Of a DNA stretch of 64,000 bases, positions 57,401-64,000 are shown one piece after another; the first letter of the stretch is position 1, and every line of letters starts with the position of its first letter. The stretch comes from Amoebophrya sp. A120. Taxonomy: Eukaryota; Sar; Dinophyceae; Syndiniales; Amoebophryaceae. Under the pieces are notes generated by a model. That model was given only the letters and a program-made list of their open reading frames with translations, made no database searches and was not told the origin of the DNA. Location of the stretch: NCBI GenBank assembly GCA_905178155.1, contig CAJINV010000003.1:10611890-10675889 (forward strand), given 5' to 3'. Made by a program: the position numbers and the translations under genes.

Positions 57401-60400
57401 GCATGCAGCTGCACTCCCGTCCGTGAGGCATGAGCAGAGCGGCGCGCCGTCAACAGCGACCACCAGCAACAAATATTACGCTGACGAGGAGCAGCACTCA
57501 TCTTCATTCTCGTCGTCGTCGTGGGCACATGATTTACAAAAGTCCTGCAAGCGAAAGGTTCAAGTCGTGCCTTTTTTGATTGACATCGCCGCCGTTCAGA
57601 TCGAAACTGTTGCCGCTGCGGTAGAGCGAAGCGCGGCGGATCTGGTGCTCTTTCTGAGTCCATTCCTTTCCGAAGCACCGCCAGCTGGAGTGGCTTGCAG
57701 TTTGATCGACGATTACTTGGATGAATTTCAGTCGCGCCAAATAAATGAACATAGAGCTCGTGGACATGATCTACAAGTAGAGCCGGATATTATTGTCCTC
57801 TAAAAAAGTACTTTTGACTATCGTGATCGTACTTCCATTGCTACAGAGAGGACGCATCGCTACCTTTTTACGACCTGGACAAGCAGGAGCTTTGACCAGA
57901 GCCATTCGCTCTTTCTGAAAAAATGTCATGCCATCTGTTTTCTTGTTCTTCCGATATTCTGAGAGCGACGCTTTTAAGTACTTTTGCGAGGCATAAAGAA
58001 GACACTGGAGCAGGAGGAGGTCGCGCGCGGCGACTCGATCGACGTCGACCCGTCTGGCAGCGAGAAGACGAAGCAGGCAGGAGACGAAGCTCCACCTGTT
58101 CGGACGAAGTTGAGAAGTGACAAAAATGTTCCTGCAGTGGTGGCGGGCCTCTGCCGCATGCAAACTCGTCGCAGCACGGCTTCCGGTCGTCCCGGTGTTA
58201 CGGGCATGGAGTGGCCTACCCGGGAGGTGACATGGCAAGACTGGCGTCTCGAGTTTGGTCCCTCGGGAAGCCATTTCCCACCGAAGAAATTGATCCTGTC
58301 GCACCAGTGGCTGGAAAGCTCTACTACCAGCGCTACACGACTGATGCCAGCAGAACTGTTTCAGCAGTTTTTGCAAGACGCGTTTGCTGGAGCTGGCGCT
58401 GGACAGCATGCTCCTCGTGGAGACACAAATAAAAGCGAGAATGTCTCCGCACCCGAGAGGGAAAAAGTGCCGGGCTCGCCGGATCGTGAACGTGGCCAAT
58501 CCGAAAAAACAGAAGATGAGCAGAGCAAGATGATTCGAAGGGTTTGCGAGGAGACCTTTGAGATATCCCCATAGAAGCGTCAGCGTATTATCCATTCTAC
58601 ATTAAGATTAACATTCAAGATGAAGATGGTACTTCTACTAACGGAGCTGCTGGCGCTGCGCATTCGAGATGCCATTCAAAGAAGAGTTGTAAATCCGAAT
58701 GGCGCTGGGAGCGGGTGTCCACTAAATGATGATGATGATGATGATTCTCATGGGTAGATATTAGAAGAGCATACTGGAGCTGCCGTGTCATGAATTCCAG
58801 ACTTCTCCTGATTAGAGCCGAATGAAAATTCTCGCAATCACAAACAAGAACAGCGCCGTATCTTCTGCTTCAGACTTGTACATTAACATTTCTATATGCA
58901 TTTGCAGATCATCATCATCGTAAGTACAAGATATGCTCCCTGAAAGCTAGGCTGTGGGTGATACTGACGCTTTTGTAGAGAATATCAGAACAGTCTCCCC
59001 TTTGATGATGTCCGTGGAAAATACCCGAACGTATCCAGGAAAAAACATGCATCCCACCAGTTTTTGCATGGCAAGGGCAACCACTGGAAATTATGCACGT
59101 TTTGCACGACAGTGACGAACTGGATGGAAATGGGTGTTTTTTCCTGGATAGAACGGGATCTACTTCGGAAGTCCTGGGATGATCCAGAAAATCTGTGCTG
59201 GAGCTCCGCAGTATTTTCATCTTGCGAGGAAACAGCTGAAAAAGAACGATGAAGGATTCTTTTCCTCCCTTGGTGAGGAGCTCCCGTGGCGGGGGCATCC
59301 CAAAAGCAGCACGACCATTACTTCTTCTAGTACCGCAAAAAAAGATGATCGCGCGTTGGTGCTCGCGGAGTTCATTTTGGAGATGGATCTCTTTTTCTTG
59401 GGTATCAAAGGCCTGGACTTGCAGTTTGTATCAGCGATGAGCCTCCACGTCCGGCCGGGTCCAAGTTCTCCCAACGCTGGCGCTCGGTCACCGAGGAGAA
59501 GTTTTGTTGAAGACGTCGATTTATTGAGGTACGGGGACGATGCCAATCATAACACGTCGGCGGGGGCCGCATCTTTGTTAGCATCGGCGTCCTCTTCGTC
59601 CGACTCCGTTGTTCTCTACACTTACTACAACGCATGGCCGCCGACTCGCGCGTTGGGGTTACTTGAGCAGCAGGATAGAGTTCTGCCGTTTCTGGAGAAC
59701 CGTATGTCATTTCAACCAGACTTTCGGGCGTCCGGCATATGCCTGCGAGAGACCGAAAGTTACCTGGGACTGCTGGCGCACCGGGGCGTAAGTGCCCGCT
59801 TTGCTGTCAAGTACGGCGTCGATAACTTCAGCGTAGACCACGACGGGGCCGCCGCCGCTGGTCACCAACACCAGAGTGCTGGTGCGGCTTCGGTATTCTT
59901 TAGCAGGACAAGTGGTCAATCGAAAACACATCACTCCTCGCGCTACCAGGGACCTCGACCTCTTTCTCATCGGCTTGCCAAGCAGGAGGAGCAAGCATCT
60001 CCTTCACCCGCCCAACAAGAAGTTGATACTGTCGCGGAGAGCAGAGCCACACGCTCGTCGGGCATCGTGCTCGGACGCTTTGCGCGCGGAATGGGGCGGT
60101 GTCTAATGTTGTTCTACCGCAGGAGAAGTAGGCAGCATCGATCAAGAATTACAACAAGCGCGGCCAGCGGGAAGTTAAACATGGAGCATGGGCAACACAT
60201 CCAGGAAGAGGAACAATCTATCCTGGGTCTTCTCGTTGCCTTCTTCGAATGCCTTGCATACGAACACACGGTTCGCATACCGCCCTTTGAATTTGATGCG
60301 ACCGGGCAACAGCTACTGGATCCCGACGCGACGGCGCAGCTCCTGTCTTGCGAAAACAGGCCGGTAGCCAGTGAAACGCTCAGCGAGATAGCAGGACCCT

Positions 60401-63400
60401 CGGCGTCAAAGCCAAAAGGAAGTGGAGTAGTTGACTCTGAGCTTATTATGCTGAATCCGCTCTGCTATCTTACGGTGCCAGACACTCGCGCGGGAGGGGG
60501 TGCTGAGTACCACCAGGCGCAGGTCGATTCTTTTCGGCAAGTCATGGAGAAGTTGGTGCTTCCAAAGCCAAGCGGCGTGACGCGGCACCCCGATGCCCCG
60601 GATGAGGTAATATGGTGGCACCCAAAGGCCTTTCACGCACGCAGACTGGCTCGGATGAATAATGAAACGGAAAGAAGCGCTCCTTATCATTTTACTCGCT
60701 TCGGTTCAGCATCCGTTTCGTATTCTTCCGCGGCCGATGAAGCTGCAGCTTCGTGGGAGGACGGTTTGGCGATGCCCGTGCCACCCAGTGTATTCGTTGT
60801 CGGGCCCCAATTGCTGACTGGCTCATCGGAACCATTGGTAGACTTACGGCTGGAACGCAAAAGCCAGAGACAAATAAAACTCCAGGTCCAAGAAGAACAA
60901 GCAGCCCAAGAACGTCGAGGCAAGACCAACGACGAGCCCTTGTTCGAGGAAACGCCACGGCGTGGCAAGCTCGAGTTGCTCGAAGCAGCCGAGGAACTAG
61001 TGTGGTACGATGGACAGACGCACATGAATGCCCATGCTTACGTGCAGTTTTCCCTGCAGTTGTACGCACGGTTTTTCTATCCAGTGCAAAGTTAGTTTTT
61101 GTTTCGTACAGGTACGTATGATTGCGATATTTTGCATGATAATGAATATGAATTCACTTCCTTCCATGAAGATGAATCCGCATTGCCGTCAATTTTGAAA
61201 TTGTTGAATCTGAGTAGCAAAATAATTAGCCGACGACGCGCCTGGATCAAAAATAAAAAACGGTGACGACGAGCCTGGATCACCTCCCTTTCCGATCTGA
61301 TGCCGTTACTGATTTTTCTCGCAGTTTTAGCTTTGTGATTTGTAGTTTAAAAAAAAAAATGGGATCGGATTTTTTCGGAACTATCTAAACTGAGAACGGA
61401 ACCAACAGCCACCACACCGCGGCGCTTCGCACTTGTCGCCATTCAGTTTCTTTTCGTATATGTTGTTTTTTTTTTTTGTTCTCTTCAGCTAGCTTCAAGC
61501 TCGTTTTCTTCTTCAAGTTTTGTTTTCTCTTTTTCTCTCTATCCAAAATAGATATTCTCTCTTTCCTTCTTCTCTTAGAGGAGACAAAATTTGCGGTATT
61601 TGCGTCCGCCCCGCGCCATTCGTTTGCCACGGCCCCCGTCCTCGCCCCGTCTATGTGTGTTCTTCTTGCTGATGGTTGGCGTCCCGCGGATATGCGCGGG
61701 TGCCAGCGGCGGCGGCAAACTTCCAGGGGTTTCTCCTATTAGAGGCGTAGGCCAGGAAAGTTAGCCCCTATGCGGGGCTAAACGGTCAGGCGCTACCTAG
61801 CTCCCGATGCTGGGGAGACGCGCGGCGCGCTGTTCTCATGATCGATGGAAGAAGGCCGATGCGGCCTCCCAGTGGCGGAAGTTGGGGCGCCCTTTTTTGG
61901 GCCGATTAGCTTTACAGCAGTGGGGCATAGATATGCCCCTCCGCCCAGTCTTAGCTCCAACGCCGGCAGTTTTTTCGCAGTCTTCCGTGCCCCAGGGCTC
62001 CTTGGATGTGGTTGCCACATCCAAGAAAGGAGCTCCTTCTTGGGTGCGGAAGACTGCGGGCTAACCGATGGAAAGGCAAACAGCCCCATTGCCGTTGCTG
62101 GGAAGCCGTGGCAGGCTCGGCCCCTTTGTTGATGGTGACCCTGCTTGGCTATAGAAACAACATCAAGAAAAACGCCGCGCAGCGACAGGAGGGTGCGCAA
62201 GAGAGGGCTACCGCGGGCCTTAGGCCTCCCTCGCTCAGGGATTTGCTTTGCTTTGAAAGTCGCCACGCGTCTAGCAGACAGCCGAGATGGCTCGGCCGCC
62301 TGTGCGCTGGTCGCCCGGCCGGGGCTTCTCGGACATTTCTCCGTTTCCGTTTCCGCATCTGTTTCACGGCTTCGGGTTCCGTTCATTCTCAGTCTCGCCC
62401 CTTTTTTAAAAAAAAAACACGAGAGGAGGCGGGGAAGGATCCAAGAGTCGCGAAATATTTCCGCTCTCAGTTTAGACAGTTCCAAACAAAGCCACATCCA
62501 AAAAAATAGCAAAATAATTAGATAAGACGCAGCTTTTTCTACGAGTACGAGATGGAGATCGATATTTTTGCAATGCATATTTTTCGCATGACGGGCGCAG
62601 GTGGGAGCGGCCTCCGCGAAAGTGTATGAGACGAGTGCACGATCCCCTCTCCTCCTCGTTTGTCACGCAAGAACGCGACTCGAGTCGTTGCCTTCTGCTT
62701 TTCGCACTGCTTGCGTGACCAGCTCCATGATTGGGCCAAACATTACTACGACGCGCTTGATGCATGTAATAAATTTATTGCGGCGCACAATTTAAGAACC
62801 CAAACAGCACGTCGAGGAGCACTGCAAATCTGCATCTTGCTGACCACGCTTGTCGTGTTCGTGTTGACGCTGCCCATGGCCTCGAAATGAGGAGCAGGGG
62901 GAAAGCGCCGGCGAGTGACGCACTCTCATAAAGCGAGTGGTCCTTCCTAAAGTACGCGGGTCTGGTGGGTCTTCCCAGTGTGCAAAGTGAGCTCGTGGAA
63001 GCGTACCAATTTGTTTCGAACTGGTGGCGATCTCTCAGCCACGAAGTCCCCGGGGTCGTGCGTGTGGAAAACATCGTCGTGCCGTACAAGATGACCAATC
63101 TAGACTTGTTGCGTCAGCGGGATCAGCCGCAGCCTTGGGAAGACGACATTGACGTGATGCTTACCTCCGTCTTGCATTGGGAAGAAATGGAAGTGAATCA
63201 GCATGGTGCTGCGGTTCCGGTTCCGCCGCAGGTTCTGGAGCGCCGGAAGAGTCAGTACCGCGGCTGGCACAGCGTCGCCGAGTGTCTGATGACTCCGGAC
63301 GGAGATCGGCATCCGCTTTTGAATCATGACGGGGAAGAGGTCGCGGCTCCAGCACAACCTGGCGGCGACTTGCCAGCGGTCGAAGAGCAGGATGAGCATC

Positions 63401-64000
63401 TTGTTCCCTCGCCATGCGAGCGCAACTCTACGTTCCACCGCGGGCAGCGGCTGGCGCAGACCATGCAGTTCTTCCTCCGCTACTTTCGGCACTGGTTTCG
63501 GTATGGCTACATTGGCACGCTAGGCAACGGGTACATCCACTTGCGAAAAATGTCCGCAATCGCGATCCCCGTGGATATTCAGGTCCGGCTGTATGAACCC
63601 CCCGGGCGCTACGTACCTGCGGGCCTGCTCTACGGGTGTCCAAGTGCACAACTCCAGCCCCCCCTCGTCGACCCCCTCATTTAAAGGGCAAGACCAGCAA
63701 TAAAATATAAAGTAGAATTCAATCCGCACCACGACTTGCAGTACAATTCAGGGCGGACAAGATTGTACTAGTAGTGCTGATGTTTCGGTTCCCGAACCCG
63801 AAACTTGTTGTTATACGAATAATCCGCTAAATAGTGCCAAAAGTGACACCAGGGACCGCGAGTGCAACAGTATTTGGTATTTTGCATAACAAACGAGGAG
63901 GGTCGGTGTCGGGGGAGTTGTGCACTCCCATAAGCGGGCGCCAGTGCACATTCACCCCGAGCGTTTTCTCGATCTCACCGCGTGGTATATCCCGGGTATC
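54475..64000 (+). CDS. Large multi-exon gene of unknown function, runs off the window
   Basis: Exons: 54475-54548, 55364-55993, 56951-57759, 57991-58541, 59188-61083 (phases agree; 1,320 codons), then about 62723-62764, about 62985-63634 and a further exon from about 63935 to the edge. It starts MLCEYVDHPKNPSPVGKDYN; a hydrophobic segment (VVFLWCLALCIASCASEV) near residue 55 could be a membrane anchor or late signal. Later parts have acidic helices (EEAQSEIAAVQEQIEEQEAD), a conserved-looking block (FILEMDLFFLGIKGLDLQFV; VVLYTYYNAWPPTRALGLLE; GICLRETESYLGLLAHRG) and an aromatic helical part (LHDWAKHYYDALDA; YQFVSNWWRSLSHEVPG). I recognise no family. The last exon, RAPVHIHPERFLDLTAWYIP, is open to the right edge. 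Intron 1 is bordered by a 12-bp direct repeat; intron 2 contains a TSD-flanked foldback element. Confidence 0.6.
56132..56368. mobile_element. 237-bp foldback element with 8-bp TSD
   Basis: Flanked by ATACGTAG at 56124-56131 and 56369-56376. Terminal inverted repeats: left TATGGGAGCGTCAGGATCGA, right complement GGACGCGTCAGGATCGAAAT; a second inner pair (GATTCTGACACACTC near 56229 and GAGTGTGTCAGAATC near 56275) makes it a nested hairpin. It lies within the intron 55994-56950 of the large gene. No transposase is encoded. Confidence 0.82.
61084..62722. other. 1.6-kb intron with hairpin elements
   Basis: Intron between FFYP and LHDWAKHYY (GT-AG, phase 0). It contains family-B-like motifs in direct orientation (GCGATATTTTGCATGAT at 61124 and ATCGATATTTTTGCAATGCA at 62558), a TTAGCCCCTATGCGGGGCTAA hairpin at 61760-61780 and the foldback at 61971-62061. 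This suggests several insertions nested in one intron. Open frames on both strands (for example 61793-62578, minus) are explained by GC-rich repeat sequence. Confidence 0.5.
61971..62061. repeat. Foldback repeat inside the 1.6-kb intron
   Basis: CGCAGTCTTCCG on the left pairs with CGGAAGACTGCG on the right, and CTTGGATGTGG pairs with CCACATCCAAG around a three-base centre; between them lie partly paired GGGCTCC/GGAGCTCC segments. It is an imperfect stem of about 40 bp. Confidence 0.75.
63638..63931. mobile_element. Introner-like element near the right edge
   Basis: Left end TGTCCAAGTGCACAACTCC and right end complement ATGGGAGTGCACAACTCCC are inverted repeats, and both continue into pyrimidine-rich sequence (CCCTCGTCGACCCCCTC; GACCCTCCTCG). 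The left end falls just before an apparent stop of the upstream exon, and clear coding sequence resumes after the right end, so the stop codon at 63682 is probably intronic. The exact junction is unresolved: CGGG occurs on both sides. Confidence 0.55.

Noticed and set aside
61793-62578. 261-residue reverse-strand frame
   Set aside because: Lies wholly in an intron with foldback repeats; both strands are open by composition and neither has protein character.
63110-63170. PWEDDIDVML resembles the (D)DDID motif of LicD/fukutin-type transferases
   Set aside because: The surrounding residues do not match that family (no GTLLG segment in the proper position upstream), and the exon belongs to a much larger protein.
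1-64000. CRISPR arrays, prophage, IS elements with transposase, rRNA or tRNA genes
   Set aside because: The repeats found are TIR/TSD introns, minisatellites and one long direct repeat; no regularly spaced short repeats, transposase or structural RNA signature was seen by eye. A covariance-model scan would be needed to exclude small RNAs.

Overview
This window looks like nuclear DNA of an alveolate protist, most probably a dinoflagellate-lineage organism. A syndinian parasite such as Amoebophrya is my best guess. The reasons are: (1) every gene I can support is on the + strand, as in dinoflagellate unidirectional gene arrays; (2) the genes are rich in introns, with GC-rich exons and AT-richer introns; (3) several introns are themselves insertion elements with terminal inverted repeats (TIRs) and short target-site duplications (TSDs), the 'introner' pattern known from Amoebophrya; (4) telomere-like TTTAGGG-type repeats occur inside introns. 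The species is inferred, not proven. No rRNA, tRNA, CRISPR or prokaryote-type operon was found.

Layout. 0.9-2.9 kb: a basic, probably nuclear/nucleolar protein. 3.9-5.3 kb: a small membrane protein with a small-TIM-like CX3C motif, split by an introner. 7.1-9.2 kb: a CS-domain (p23/Cdc37-like) co-chaperone candidate. 10.5-20.8 kb: a nine-exon proteasome activator PA200/Blm10 gene, the best-identified gene here, with a 212-bp introner that has a perfect TSD. 21.0-25.1 kb: a GT29 (sialyltransferase-family) glycosyltransferase gene flanked by two ~1.1-1.2 kb direct repeats. 27.0-28.9 kb: an acidic low-complexity protein whose last intron appears to be a 434-bp foldback element with an 8-bp TSD. 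30.0-33.9 kb: a coiled-coil protein. 35.1-42.5 kb: a ten-exon gene for a ~1,409-residue protein with a coiled coil and a long Gln/Ser/Gly/His-rich part. 45.6-52.7 kb: a ~2,239-residue protein of helical-repeat character. 53.2-54.5 kb: a smaller protein with similar helical segments and a possible organelle-targeting N-terminus. 54.5 kb to the right edge: a large multi-exon gene (more than 1,500 codons) of unknown function that leaves the window.

The exon models for the larger genes were built by hand from splice signals and from TSD-guided joins. They are supported because intron phases agree across successive exons and total lengths are divisible by three (PA200 2,498 residues, the 35-42.5 kb gene 1,409, the 45.6-52.7 kb gene 2,239, the first gene 573, the coiled-coil gene 616). 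Transcript data were not available.

The genes do not form an obvious pathway. PA200, the CS-domain protein and the TIM-like protein all touch protein quality control or import, but that may be chance. The unifying theme is genome architecture: at least four distinguishable TIR-bearing element types have been turned into introns, several joined at 4-8 bp direct repeats rather than at GT-AG sites.
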